The translations under genes and the position numbers were made by a program. Below are positions 48,262 to 62,882 of a DNA stretch of 64,000 nt, piece by piece. The notes below the pieces were generated by a model, which was not told the DNA's origin, searched no databases, and saw nothing but the letters and a program-made list of their open reading frames with translations. The stretch's first letter is position 1. Every line of letters begins with the position of its first letter. The DNA is from Ecdyonurus torrentis (taxonomy: Eukaryota; Arthropoda; Insecta; Ephemeroptera; Heptageniidae), in the NCBI GenBank assembly GCA_949318235.1, contig OX439131.1, positions 36,288,805 to 36,352,804 of the forward strand, written 5' to 3'.

Positions 48262-48651
48262 TTTAAAACTTTAAAACACTTCTCAGTTCTATTCATATGA
48301 AACTCGTAATAAGGCGGGGGGGTTACAATTATCACATTATAAATCAACGTTTGCCACTTAGTAAAGAGGGCCCAGAATATTGTATTCCTCAACTATATAA
48401 TGCGCTACCACCTAGTATTAAACAATGTGAATCGTATTTATTATTTAAGAAATCAGTACAGAAATACCAATTTGAAAATATGTTTTCAGTGTATCTGATT
48501 AACAGTTAATAATGTCAATATTATTGATCTTAAATAGAACATAATTTGCTATATATTTAATTATATTTTGTTTATGTATATTGTGTGTTGACTCGACTTT
48601 TTCTGCTCTTGTAAAGACATGGAACGTAATAAAACTTATATCTTATCTTAT
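48262..48651 (+). pseudogene. 3' end of a second non-LTR retrotransposon (RT C-terminus plus tail), frameshifted
   Basis: The coding part reads YSYETRNKAGG in one frame up to a seven-G run (48316-48322). It then continues NYHIINQRLPLSKEGPEYC, with LYNALPPSIKQ and FKKSVQKY, in another frame, stopping at TAA 48507-48509. The HSxxTR...YNxLPxxIK...FKxxLKxyL pattern is the standard extreme C-terminus of Jockey/CR1-type ORF2, distinct in sequence from the element at 27.7 kb. It is followed by a short 3' UTR with AATAAA at 48629 and a TTATATCTTATC-type tandem tail. Everything upstream (endonuclease, RT) is missing, so it is a 5'-truncated, dead copy. Confidence 0.75.
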
Positions 48652-48885
48652 ATCAAGGTCCGTAATAAAGAGGTTGAGCGTAGCACAAAACTCGCGCAGT
48701 TGATTTTATTTTGTGATGGTTGTACTTGATTCTAAGCCAATACGATGCCGTTCACCAGTTACGTCACTGATAAGGTGAATAAACATACACCCGGTGATAT
48801 GACGTCTTTGGTGAATTCCTTAAAGCTGCGCGATCTTGGCCAAAACTTTTCCCGGAGCAACTAACCTTTTAATATGGACCTTGAT
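48652..48885. mobile_element. MITE-L abutting the retrotransposon tail
   Basis: A 234-bp element with ends ATCAAGGTCC and GGACCTTGAT and further paired blocks (CGCGCAG near both ends). CTTAT lies immediately outside both ends, possibly a 5-bp target duplication, although the retrotransposon tail itself is made of CTTAT-like units. It is richer in G+C than its surroundings and contains ACGTCA-like motifs (GTTACGTCACTG, TATGACGTC). Confidence 0.65.
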
Positions 48886-50123
48886 CTTATGAAACATACT
48901 ATGTGTACGGTAATTATGATATATGCTAGTCCCGTCTCATGAATTTTATCTTTTATATTTAATGTTTTGAGAACAAGATCTCAATTTAATTTAAAAACAA
49001 ATTTACAAAATAGCATATTGTATAAATATTGTAACATATTATTCACATCAGGTTAGTTAATAGCAAAATGTCAGAAAACCGAGGCTTAATTTTAATATAT
49101 TTTAAAGATAATCTTAAAGTATAGTATTAAATATAAAATAACAGTAAATGATCCATAAAAGCTATTGACATTTTATCTTTATAGCAGTTTACATTTACTT
49201 TATAAGGTCAAATATTAAGGAAAGTGTACTTCAGCTATAAAATCATCGTTCTTACTTTCAGAGTTCAAGGTAAAGATTTGAAGGAAAAGAGAGAGAAAAA
49301 AGTTTATTGTCTTTGGCATTGCAGAACCTAAGAGACACTATATGTGTGAAAAAGGAAAATATAGTATAAAGAAACTATCAATAATGGTATAGCAAACTCT
49401 TGGCGTATAACTAAAACCATTGTGGTAAATTTTTGCCAACTATTTTTTTTCTTCTTTTAATATCGCATAGTCTTTGTTACATCCACAAATTTTTAAAAGA
49501 GAAAAAGAGAAATGTATTTTTTTTCCTTTCATAAAATATTCTCTTTGTTATAACTAAAATAAAATGACTTAAAAAAAATGTGGTGAGTAGATTTTTTTTT
49601 GAGCCGATTAAAATATAGGATTTTTTTTAACGTTTTATAATTTCCTTTAAAAATATGTTTCTAAAAGTTTATTTCATTTCATTTTGATAATCAGATTATA
49701 TAAATAAGATAAATAACAAAGTATTGGGGAAAAAAAAAGAAATATAAATTTAATTTATTAATATTTTGTATGAAATTAAAAGTATTCAATGCAATTCGAT
49801 AAATTTAACATATTATACTAAACTACTTTTATTCAATAGCAATTTTATTTTCTGTCATTAAAAAAGGCTTTCAATATTGCTTTATAGGTATAAAATAAAT
49901 TTGAATTTTTTTTTAATTCTCGAATGAAATAATTCTATAAGTCATGTCTAGAAATTCCTCATCCACACTCTATTTATCTAAAAATGATCATTTTGGTAGT
50001 AGCAAAGTAAAAATAATAAATATTTTTATAAATAAAGAAATAATTTTAACATAGACTTTTGCTTTTCATGAAATGCACTTTATTGTGTTTTTAAAATGTA
50101 GTCTATACGTTAGTAATTAGTAC

Positions 50124-50126
<3 letters not shown>

Positions 50127-50202
<76 letters not shown>
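50127..50202. repeat. (TA)n microsatellite
   Basis: About 75 bp of TA. Confidence 0.95.
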
Positions 50203-50205
<3 letters not shown>

Positions 50206-50819
50206 GCCAATGAATCAAATATTAATGACACAATTTAATTGCAAGCAATACAAAATAATCCAATATTTTAATGTATTAAAGTTATAAAAAGTAAAAACTG
50301 TTATTTAATGTCAAAATTGTACATAAAATATTATTAAAACGCAGAGTATTAAAAATAAATAGTAATATTCTATGTATTAACTAAATATATGAACATTTTG
50401 TTATAATGGTGTCTGTCCTAGCATGGACTTCAATAACAATAATAATAATAATGAAAAAATAATAAAGATAATAAAAGCATTAATTGAGCTAACGTGCTTA
50501 AAATGTGATTTAGTTTTAATATAAACAAAGTATATGTACAGTTCAATGTGTGAAAAATATTATATCAAGTTTATATTTTATATATATTTTTTATTGTTAG
50601 TAATAGTAATACAAAATTATAATAATAGTAAAAAATACGTTGTATTTTATTAGTGTGGGGTGAGAGAAAACAAGCCTATAATTTTTATAATAAGTACCTC
50701 TGCTGATATCCAAATAAATATTTAATTATCATATTTGAAGTTGAAAAAGTAGCGTGGTTGTGTGAAACTGTGTGAGCGGGTGGTGTGAATGTGTGTTGGA
50801 GAATGGAGAAAGGTGAAAG

Positions 50820-50820
<1 letters not shown>

Positions 50821-50909
<89 letters not shown>
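50821..50909. repeat. (GA)n microsatellite
   Basis: About 85 bp of GA. The Arg-Glu and Ser-Leu frames are artefacts. Confidence 0.95.
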
Positions 50910-50911
<2 letters not shown>

Positions 50912-53900
50912 ATATTTATTATCATGTTTACTCAGTTGGCATAAAATACATAATATACAGGCATATAGTCATTAAAAATCTTCAATTTGTTTGCTTGTGT
51001 GTGAATATTATCATTTTGTGAAACGTGTACTCATTAAGTTCCTATAAACGTATAAATATATTAACTATTTGGTTAGTTAGATTAGTATTAACAGATAAAT
51101 TTTATAACCTTAGGAAAATATTATGAAAATGTAACATTTTAATCTTTGTTAAATTCTGTTGACATAGGATTGGTTAGTTAGTATTAAAAGCGTCACTGCT
51201 TAAAACTAAAGAGTTAAACATTTACGAAACACAACTTTATTTTTTTTACCGTATATACAAAAAGAACAAAAAATTAATGACTTTATTTTGTAGCGTCATA
51301 AAAATTCTATTACTTTAAATGATGTTTGCCACTAACTTTTAAAAGGGTTAATATTTTAGTCTATATATTCAAAGAATGTACATATCTACTCTATTTTAAT
51401 AAGTCATAACTGTCTGCAAATTTTATATGCCTTCTTAAATAAGTAAAATGTGAAGTTTTTTTTCTTCTTTTTACGAAAAATGTTCTTCTCGTAAATAAAA
51501 AAGGTGACTGGAGTTTTAAATTCTTATTTGATTATACGATCTTATCCAGTTAATAAGTAATTAAAGATGTGAAATCAATTGTTAATTTTGTAATATAATA
51601 TGTAAATATATATATATATATAAGTAAGGAAAAAATGTTGCTAAAATGAGCTAGCATTATTATGACGTATATATTTTTAAGCCGTGTAATGAAGAGTGGG
51701 TTTCATTGAAAATGCATACAGCAAAATGCCTTTTGAAATCACAGGATATTTTCCAAACCATCACACTTGTGTTAAAAGTGGATCATAATCAAACGCAAAT
51801 CTCCCGAGTGGAAGCTTTCTCCTCTCGACCATGGGCTCGGTTTAGTTGACTAATGAGCTCCTCTTTAAAATTAAACATTAAATGTTTGGGAGTAAAAAGT
51901 AAATGAAATAAAAGAGTATACTTAAAATCTCTTCAGTTTTAAATAGTACTTAAAGTAGAAGTCCAAATAAGTTTTGATGTTTCTGTCTAAATATGCGTAA
52001 CCATGGTGCGTTATGTAATTTTTCTTTTAATTCCAAGACTTACAATTAGGAAACATTTCAAGTTGGATTATTTTACTTCATTTTCTGAAAAGCGAGTTAA
52101 TTTGCAATAACTTTCAAAAATTTAAGTATGAAAATTTATAAGAGTACATAATTTATAAGTGTATATAAATTAAAATTTTATTACTTTTTTGTACTTAACT
52201 TAAAACGTATATCTCTTGACAAAATTTTCAAAAACATAAAATGTACGTAGACTTATTTTAGATTTTTATGAGAAATAGAATAGCTTTATAGGAAGAGAAA
52301 AATGCGAGAGTATATTCGTTTCGTGTACTGCACAGTCGTAACGTTCATTCCCCATGAACTGTATGAATTGAAATTTATTCAATTCACAAATCATTCAAAA
52401 TGTCGTAAACTTAACAATACAAAAGAAAGAAAAAGTTATAAAATATTTATGACGTACTGTACGTATGTATGTACATGGCAAAACTTTTAGTGACAAATTA
52501 AATAAAATTTTAATATTAATAAAAACTAATTTTATTACTTGGATTTTTGCGTGTGTGTTATTTATCCATTTTACAGTTGTAGTTAAAAATAAGTAATAAG
52601 TAATATTAATAAAAAAAAATCTTAAAATTTTTATGCGTCACTGATAAAAAAACTAAAGTTTTGAATATGTATTCAAATAATGTTCATGGATAATTGTTTT
52701 CTTTTTAGTATTATTACTATTTGGTTGGGTTTACTTTTTTTCTTTTCATATTTATATAATATATTATTTTGTATTACATCAAATGAAATTTATTTATGTA
52801 GGTATGTATGTATATTATATTATCTGAATACTGACAGGCTACAAAAAAAAACAATCTTATAAAAATGTGCAAGGCCTTACCAAAGAAATGAGTGTCATGA
52901 AAAAATTGATGAAGTACTAATAATATATATATTATTACGATCTCACAACCCTACTTTCATGTTCAATAAAAATAAATTGCATCTGTATAAAAGTAAGATA
53001 ATAAATTTCTTTAAAATTTTCTAGAAACAATGAACCTAAAATATTGAAAATAGGTTTATTATGTAATTGATTTATTAAACCCCCAAAAAATAGCTTTTTT
53101 TGTTCTTCCTTCTTATCTTTATTATTATTATTAATTTTCAAATATAATATGTCACACAAAAATTCCTCTCGTAAATAATACAGAAATTTCTATTACGGTC
53201 AGTATCTAACATACCACAACAGATATTTAAGCCAAACTGCTTTATATATTATATTTTATAAAACATTCCTTTCCCTATAATTTAAGTACAGAACATGAGT
53301 AATGTTAAAAAATACATCACAATATCTTTATAACTTAATATATATATTAAAAATATGTTGTTAATAACTGCGAGAGAATCTTTATTGTGTTTCATGATAT
53401 CACTGAATTCCTTGTCTAGTAAATATAAAATAGGGAGAACAATATTATATATATATTATATATATATATATACAGTACACACACAGCATATATATTTTTT
53501 CGTGGTTGTCAGCATATTTAAAATTCAACTCTTATATCATTTGTGTTCTGATAGACGGTATAAAAGCTTTCTGTTGTATGAATTGGAAATCTCTGTACAA
53601 TGTACTAAAATTACCATCTTGTGTGATGGGGTAGTTCTACTATGAGACTAAAAGCAAATAATGAAAACCGACGGCTTTACTGCGATCTTTGTATCATTCC
53701 AATAAGCTTTTTTAACACACGGTATATTATACTGCATATAGAAAAATAAAATCTAAGATTTCTTTTTAAAACTAGATAAATATATATATATTTTTTTTTT
53801 TGCATCATGCAAAATTTGCACTTTGTAGTTAAAAATATAATTATATTTGTATGTATATACGTATGGTTTAATTGATATATTACTGCACATTCAACTGTAA

Positions 53901-54663
53901 ATTAATACAAATATATAATAGTGAGATATAGCATTGGTTAATACTGCAGGGAAATTAAATGTTTATAACTAACTTTTCCATGTGCATACCAATAATATGG
54001 AATAATGTTATATAAAAAATGTTTTTGTTGAATTATTTTTATACCTGAAATAAAAATAGCAAATTTTATAACACAAAATTTTCATGCTTTTACAAGTGTA
54101 TTTATAAACCAGATGTGAATTAATACAAGTACAAAAATAGAAGCGAACCAGATTTATTCAAAACTTATTTATTTTTACAAAGTAATAAACTTTGCAATGG
54201 AAATCTCTCTCTCTCTCTCTCTCTCTTTCTTTCTCTTTCTCTCTCTCTCTGCTCAATATTAGTTCTTTCTTTATTTAGTAAATAAATCCTGATTAAAATA
54301 TAAAACAAATATCATTTTATTTTTATTACATGCTTTTAGATTTTTTTTTTTTTTTTTTTTTTTTACCGATATAATAATATAAATTTTTTGTTTGAAATGA
54401 TGAACGTATCCAAGTAAAGACTGATGTTATTATTTCTATATAAATCAACAAGAGTTATCCTTCATTTCATCCATCCCTAACAAGCTTAAATTTCATTATA
54501 TCTTTCTGTTACATTCAATTGGAAAATCTCATTATTTAATTTAAGAGAAAACGGGCTAAATTTATTGAGAAAATGCTTTCAAATAAAATGCTTTATTAAA
54601 CCTACTCTGACAAATTTGATTTGAATAATACGTACGGTTTTATTTTATACATACATATACATT

Positions 54664-54667
<4 letters not shown>

Positions 54668-54753
<86 letters not shown>
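54668..54753. repeat. (TA)n microsatellite
   Basis: About 85 bp of TA. Confidence 0.95.
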
Positions 54754-54756
<3 letters not shown>

Positions 54757-56511
54757 GTATTTTACCTTTATTTAAGCTATATTTTACTTATTCATTTAGA
54801 ACTTAGATTTATATTACATAAAGGAATTGAGTTGTTTTAAAAGATACATCTTGATAATCAAGTCCAATTACAAAAACCTGTAATGCAAAAAACAAGAGGG
54901 TTCTGAACAAAACCACGTAGTTTGCAATACCCTTAAATTGTGTAGTCATGCAGGTATATATCAGAGAAAATTACAAAACAAATATTCTACTATCGTAAAG
55001 GTTGTAAATGACAATTTTCAACTTGGATGAGTTCCAAATATCTCCCCTTAGGTCCATGATATAGAAGTACAAATTAGAACGCAGTGATTTATTATGATGT
55101 AGATACTTAAATATCTTTGTTATGTTTCTGATGTTGTAGTAACGTAATTAATATTTAGTTTTTAAGCCATAATATGTTTAAAAAAATGGCTGTGAAGGAA
55201 ATAGTGGTTATTGAGGCGAGGAATGCGGGAAAAGCTTGATAGGGTCCACTAATCTCTTATCCTTTAGTAGCTACATTTATATCTTTTATTTACAAAACCT
55301 CTTCCAATTAATCGAAACTTCTGTTTCAATTAACTTTGATTATTGTACAGCTGAGTACAAAAGAATCCAAACGTGGCGTATAGGCAACCTGCGTTTTTTT
55401 TTTTTTTTTTTTTTTCATAATAAAATCATTGTTTAGTTTCAGGTTGCCTACAACCCACCTGCAAAGCACGAAAAATTAGTACACACCGTTTGAAATCTTT
55501 TGTCCAGAGCTGTACACATTCTGTCATATAAAATTTTACTCTATTGGGTTATATTAACCTTTGAGTAAAAAGAAAAGAATTAAATTTTCTTTGGCAGAGT
55601 CTGTTCAGTACGTAAATTGTATATTATATATCTACAGATCACAAGATCAATGATTTCTGTAACTACCAGTTATAAACTGCCTCGGTCAATTTTTTGTCTT
55701 ACTACATCGTGAAATGAAACCCTGTATTAATATTTTATCATTATTATTATGAGTTCTTTTCTTTTTTCTTCTGTAACACCAACACCGGAATCCTACTTAA
55801 TTCAAGGTGAAGGTGAGAATAAACCAGTACCAATTATCTGTTAGAGACTGCAGGTGGCATATAGAGAGATCACAAACTAAGCACTTTGCGCATGATGTTT
55901 GCTGTGCCACGAACTGCAGCTTTCTGCATGACACGTAAATGCATGTCCTCGAGGTTCAGGTTATTATTATTATTTATTTATTTCAATTGCAACGAGGCTG
56001 CAAATATTTAAATTAAGGATACTAGACATACTTTTACGTGTTTAAGGCTAATAGAAGATTGTAACAATTTTCATCACTGATAACCCCCCATTGACAAAAA
56101 TCAATTCGTTTCTTATAATATTTAACACTATTAAATGCATGAGAAAACGTAAAATTGTATAAATTATTGATTTTAGATACTTCCTTTAACTATAAAATAT
56201 GCTACAAAGAAAAATCAATTATATTTTATTTATTATCATTGGCTTTTAAAATTTAAATGCAATAAATAATCATTGCTAGACTGCTCTCTAGTCTTCTTTG
56301 TAACAAAAAGTATGTTCATCTCAATTTATTTGTAGTTGAACAAGTGATATTTATTACCTCGTTTATTTGTCATTGAGTATAGATAATATATCACCATTTT
56401 GATCTGCATAAAAGAAGAAGGAGAAAAAAAGTACCTATAGTACCATTAAAACTTTTTTACTTTTTATTTTTTATTTTTTTATTTTTTACAAAGCCAACAC
56501 AAAAAAATATA

Positions 56512-56712
56512 TTATGCAGCAAACCATATAACAGTGACATACGAGAGTACATAGTCAACAAAAACAGCGCCTCTGCAGGAAAATAATGATACCACGGTTA
56601 CGCAGCGATAGCCAGGCGATAGCCAGGCTATAGCCTGGGGCGCGACTACACAGTCCATTGAGAGACTGATAATTTCCAAAAAATATTTATAATTCCTTCC
56701 AAAAATCAGCAA
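56512..56712 (-). other. Coding-like, less AT-rich patch of unknown origin
   Basis: A 66-codon open frame on the minus strand whose central part (MDCVVAPQAIAWLSPGYRC) lies in the most G+C-rich 100 bp of the neighbourhood. The DNA contains two adjacent GATAGCCAGGC units. There is no splice signal, homologous copy or family I can name. It may be a fragment of a repeat or an isolated exon. Confidence 0.25.
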
Positions 56713-57561
<849 letters not shown>

Positions 57562-57612
57562 GTACCACATCGAAATAAAAAACTTGCACAACAATAGACT
57601 GAATTACAACAC
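57562..57612. repeat. Hairpin repeat I, half copy
   Basis: GTACCACATCGAAAT and AACTTGCACAACAATAGACTG match the left half of the 84-bp repeat. The right half is missing. Confidence 0.45.
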
Positions 57613-57766
57613 TACGCCCGTTCTCTTCTTTTTTATTTGAGCATACTATATTACCCTCATACCTATTATCTCATTTATCTTTTATCGTAATGTTGCCAGT
57701 TTTTATATTTTCCCATATAAGAGGATAAAATAGTGAAAGTTATTCATTTCATTTTGCTACGTATAT

Positions 57767-58043
57767 TTGAAGGGTTGTATATAGATAGCTTATATCTCAA
57801 AATTTAAAAAGGAAACTTGAAAACTTTATGATGCTATTTGAAAGTTAATATAACAGCTACCTATAATAAAATTTCAGAACCCGTGACCATCAGGTAAGAG
57901 AGAAATAATTATTGAAATTAACATGGGCTCTTATGGGACTAACACTTCAAAAAAATCATAATTTAAAATCTAGCATGGTGACCCTCAGATTTTTCTTTCT
58001 TTACAATTTTTAGTCAAATCCCGTACTTGATTTCCCGCCTTAA
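57767..58043 (-). mobile_element. Repeat J copy 3 (inverted, internal deletion)
   Basis: It starts TTGAAGGGTTGTATATAG and ends TTTCCCGCCTTAA. It matches copies 1 and 2 but lacks the ~60 bp that in them surround the G16 or (TTA)n site. Confidence 0.65.
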
Positions 58044-58783
58044 ACATTTGCCCACATGATTTTTTTTCCATAATTCTTTTACGTAAATTTACTTTATGCT
58101 TTACGTTAAATTGATATATCATCACTTAAATTTATATACATAAAAATTTACATTATATTAACGTAATCTTACATGGAAACATAAAAAAAGGTATCATACT
58201 CCGTATTGAATGCAGGAATAAGATGACATGAATATTTCCCCAGAATATATTTTCCCATGAATATATTTTTTCTCATTTCAATTTTTTTTTCTACATACGT
58301 AATATTAAGCCTTGACGCTGCAAAGGTATAATATTTCAAACGTACGACCTTGATTACAGATTCATGTTAATTCCTTTGTGGTTTTGTCTTATTCAGTCCA
58401 GTTGCATTAACGTCATTATTTAACAACAGAGCGCATGCATGCTTTGTGGTCAAGCTGAGAAATTAATGTAGGTTATATAATACAAACTAAACCCAATTAC
58501 TGATATTATGTTAGCAACTTTAAATATGCCACATTGCAGTAAAATATATAATTTGATTTCACAGTAATGATTCTTAATTGATTTTAATGTCAGTTATGAT
58601 TTAATACACTATGTGTTTTACTAACAATTTTTTGATAAATTTTTGTTTGTTTTATCAAAATAATACCAATTTAAAAATTCCCCCCTAATACCGATATAAT
58701 AATTTTCCATTGTTCTCAGTTCTTTATTTTTTCCCCCCAGTGCCTATCATTGAGGATAGCTTTGTAAACAAAATTATATTAAA
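58044..58783. other. AT-rich noncoding stretch
   Basis: No gene, RNA or repeat recognised. Confidence 0.4.
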
Positions 58784-58887
58784 GCTGTTCGTAAACCCTG
58801 TTCTCTGCACCAAAAATGACGATCGCCTTTGGTTATTCAAATGGAATGCGCATTTTTTGGTGCAAGAGAACAGGGTTTACGAATAGC
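58784..58887. mobile_element. MITE-F: 104-bp hairpin element
   Basis: Arms GCTGTTCGTAAACCCTGTTC and the inverse of GAACAGGGTTTACGAATAGC pair for about 23 nt, and the pairing extends with GCACCAAAAA/TTTTTTGGTGC. The loop contains GACGATCGCC. It is a single copy here. Confidence 0.6.
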
Positions 58888-59506
58888 AATAACATATTTA
58901 TGCCTGGACACTTCTTATCAGCAACATTTTGTTCATAACAAGATAATTTATGTAAATACTAACTTTTCTCCATAAAGCATAAATATTATGTTGAAGAGCA
59001 TAATATCTATTATGCTGTTCCAATCTAGCAACATTTATGCTTTAATGATTATATAGCATAAATTACGTAACTTCTTCTTTAGTGGCTCCTATGATAATGT
59101 TATTTTGTCAAAACTAATTTGTTGTAAATCTGTTAATTAAAAATGTAATTTTCTAGTCCTTGCACATCCTTGCGCTTTGTCGCCATGTTTGTGGTGTCTA
59201 ATGCATTGTCCTGCATAGGGGAAACATAATTTCTTCTAATTTTTAACATAAAAAGAGTTTATTTCAATTGAATGAATTTTTTTCATATTCTTGTAGCTTA
59301 TTAGGAGCTAGAAATAAAGCTTATAGATTGAGGTTTGAAGCTTCTTTTGCCATTAAAAAAATAACGTTTTTCCTATGCTGGCCTATGTATTCCTGACCAG
59401 GAAAAAGGCATCTCTTAAATATGAGTGCAACCGGTCTATAATACTGTTGAAAAAGCCGTGTATGCGCCTTAAATAAAGTTAATCTCTATTATTATTATTA
59501 TACTGC
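58888..59506 (+). other. Noncoding stretch with a possible LINE 3' end
   Basis: At its end the plus strand reads CCTTAAATAAAGTTAATCTC followed by (TTA)n at 59488-59502, which looks like a polyadenylation signal running into the tandem tail of a non-LTR element. No coding sequence is attached. The start of the element is not determined. Confidence 0.3.
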
Positions 59507-59806
59507 TACACGGAAAAAAAATTACTACTAATGGCAGGTACATGAACCTGTATTTTGCAATAGATACCGCAAGGAAATGAAAAACCTGCACAACTATAGA
59601 CTGAAAAGCATCACTAAAATTGCAGGTTATTCATTTCATTTCGGTACACTTGAATTTTGGAACTACAATACCACTTAATCTAAGTGAGTCATACCTTCAT
59701 TGTTGTACAGTGCACCTGCATTAGGTATTATTGCAGCATAATAATACCTGTTTTCTAGGTTATATGTCTACCTATTACATTGTAAGTATTAAATTTTTTG
59801 CGTGTA
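59507..59806. mobile_element. Family M element (~300 bp) containing repeat I copy 2
   Basis: The left end TACACGGAAAAAAAATTACT and the right end, inverse of TACACGCAAAAAATTTAATA, resemble the ends at 22804. Subterminal AGGTACAT/AGGTAGACAT blocks also recur in inverse orientation. The 84-bp hairpin repeat I (59564-59647, ATACCGCAAGGAAATG to TTTCGGTAC) lies inside it. Confidence 0.45.
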
Positions 59807-60325
59807 TACGTAGTATACTGAATATTATATAAATACTGAAAATACATGCAAAAAACTTATAATTTGAACGAGCTGTGATTTCTTTGATAGGAAATAAGAA
59901 ATATCTACAGTAATATTAAAACATGTTTTAAAAAAATATAACTAATCTAAACCTTCATGATGAAGTACTTACAGTTAGTAACAGCTAACAGTGTATATGT
60001 ATTACGTTATTACAGTATATTATATATAAAAGTAATTTTTATAATATAATATATTATTATATTATCTTTCCAACTTTAAACTTCACGTATATTTGAATAC
60101 TAGATTTTAATGACTAAACTTTTTACATTACAAGAGAAAAAAATGTGTGTATAAGAGAGTAAAGAAATTTACATTTTTTATAGATAAATCATGTCAAAGA
60201 TTTGACTTACCTTAAGAAAAAAAAAATCATCACACAATCTTGAAATAGTATATTTTATTTAAAGTTATCTGTATAAGTAACAAATCGTAAAAGACTTGAA
60301 TTATCAAAGAAATATTACGTGCGAA

Positions 60326-60362
<37 letters not shown>

Positions 60363-62541
60363 TGAACTCTTTTGAAAGAAAATTATAAAAATCTTTCTTA
60401 AAAGAAAATATATAGAAGTATATATTAGCTATTTACTCTAGATAAGTTAATTAGAATTCTGAGAAGTTTGTTAAAGATATATATTTCACTTTTTTCTTTA
60501 CAATTTTAATAACACACTTATACATTATTATTATTTTTTATTTTTAACATATAATGTACATAAAGTATTTTTACAGTGATTACATTTTGCATTAAGCATT
60601 TAAAGAGAGTGAATCTACTTTCTTCTTCTTCTTCTTCTTCTTTTCATGTTAGCAAAGTAGAACTTAATCCTTTTAAACAATAAACTTAAGAATTTATTCA
60701 AACTATATGTAGGTAGCTATTTAAATGAAAATAGGTCTTTATTATAGTTTATAAACTATAATCGATGTATTATATTATATAAAATGTCATTGTTTTTATC
60801 ATAATAAATTTATTATATTATTAGCTCAAAGTTAGATAGCTTAAATAATACTCAGGTATTTTAAGAAATATATTAAAATAAAAAATAAATAGTTCATCGT
60901 ATTAATAAACAATTTATTATAATTTTAGTTTTATTGTGTCATAAATAATTTCAAAAATATTGACTAAACTAAAAGAGTTTTTTCCAAGTTTTTGTTCTTT
61001 CATTTTAATAATTCTGTTACCAATAATGACTAAAAATAGTTTTCTTTATATACATTTACGATTTCTTTTTTTAAGTTTTATTACCTTGTTGTTCTCCAAG
61101 AGCTTTTTACTTATTAGTTTTTGACACGATAAGCTAAAGAATTGAAAACTTTGAAAGTTTTTTTTTATATACGTAAAAAGTGCAAGATATTAATTATGTT
61201 TGTTATTTTATCAGTATAAACTATAAATAAATAAATATTCGTCTTTCTATATTATACATTATGAAAAATTTGAAAAGGTTCATGTTGAGGCCTATAACGA
61301 ACTAAAATTTACGTGAAGTAGTGATGACAAAAGGGACATAGACTTTGAAAGGACAAGTAGGTTAATACGTCACTTACAAAGTCTTCTATATACTTTACTT
61401 AGACTTTCACATATACGCAGTTATACGTGTAGTGGAAACATTGCTGTATACCTTAGAAGAGAAAAAGAATAGAGTAGCATCATTATCGTACAGTACATAA
61501 AAAATATATATACCCAAGAAAGAGAATTTATCTTCAATTTTGACTGAAATTTTTCAGTGACTTGAGCATTACAACATATATTTTCTCCATATTATAAGTA
61601 TATATACTATATACATAATATATTTGTGGTTGTAAAAAAAAAAAAAAAAACTTTATGAGATAGCAATGCTTCAATCCCTGATTGTCATTATTCTGATATA
61701 CTCAATTTAGAATATGAGTTCTAAAAATAAAATCTTCGTCAAATATTTTATCAATCATTGGTGCAATATAGAAAAAAATACATCATTTAACTTTCAATAA
61801 CATGAATACCTACTGACGTACAAACAAAGCCAATATCAATACTGGACAAAAAAAAATATTTATAAAAAAAAAAAACTTGTTTATTTAAAAAAAAAAAAAA
61901 AGAAGAGAGAATTAATTGAACAATAAAATCGTCAAATAATAAATAGAATACCTATATATCATGACAACAATAGCTGTATGAATCACATTATGGTAATTTA
62001 TTGACATAAATTTATACGTTAAACATGCCAACAATAAAATGTACAATTACATTACAATCATACATAATATTAAATAATAATGTTATTATAGCATTTAAAA
62101 TATAAGTAACAGTCTTACATAATTTAGTAAAATATTAGTTTTATTATAACTTACCATAATTTTGAAGTATTATATTCAAAATGTTTTACCAATACTAAAT
62201 TATTATGACACTTTATATGATAAATAATTTTAGAATATTATAACATGAAGAGACTTGATTGTTAAAAGCTTTTATGTATTTTGTAATTTTATTTTCTGTT
62301 TAGAGAATAGTGTTTAAAATTTTTAACTATATACAATATATTTTTTAAATGATATTTGTATATATAGAAATTAAAATATGTACATTTCTATTGAAAATAA
62401 AAATTAAAGTTACTCAATATTACAATCATTCCATTATTATAGTTAATGAACACAGAAAGAGTAAATTATGTAGCTGAGTTAATGTTACTGTAATATAAAT
62501 GAGGCTAAATTAGAATATTACAAATAATTATGCTATACAAC
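59807..62541. other. AT-rich noncoding stretch
   Basis: Poly(A) at 60331-60360 and 61634-61650, and (TTC)n at 60620-60641. No gene recognised. Confidence 0.45.
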
Positions 62542-62603
62542 ATATTGATTGATTAACTGACTGATTGACTGCTTGATTGCTGATTGCTGGATTGATTGGT
62601 TGG

Positions 62604-62683
<80 letters not shown>

Positions 62684-62713
62684 CTGATTAATTGATTGTT
62701 TGATTGATTGTTG

Positions 62714-62767
<54 letters not shown>

Positions 62768-62768
62768 C

Positions 62769-62841
<73 letters not shown>
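62542..62841. repeat. (GATT)n tetranucleotide array (~300 bp)
   Basis: About 75 GATT-type units with several single-base variants (GACT, AATT, GTTT, GGTT). The 129-codon Ser-Ile-Asn-Gln frame on the minus strand is pure repeat translation. Confidence 0.97.
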
Positions 62842-62882
62842 TACTGTAACATAGTAATTGTGCAGTATTGCCTAATAAAGAA

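Larger units (their letters stand above)
48886..56500. other. Long AT- and microsatellite-rich noncoding stretch
   Basis: No gene or MITE copy recognised. It contains (TA)n at 50127-50202 and 54668-54753, (GA)n at 50821-50909, (CT)n at 54203-54250, poly(T) at 54341-54364 and 55395-55415. A less AT-rich patch at 55768-55960 weakly recalls the one at 34.66 kb. Confidence 0.45.
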
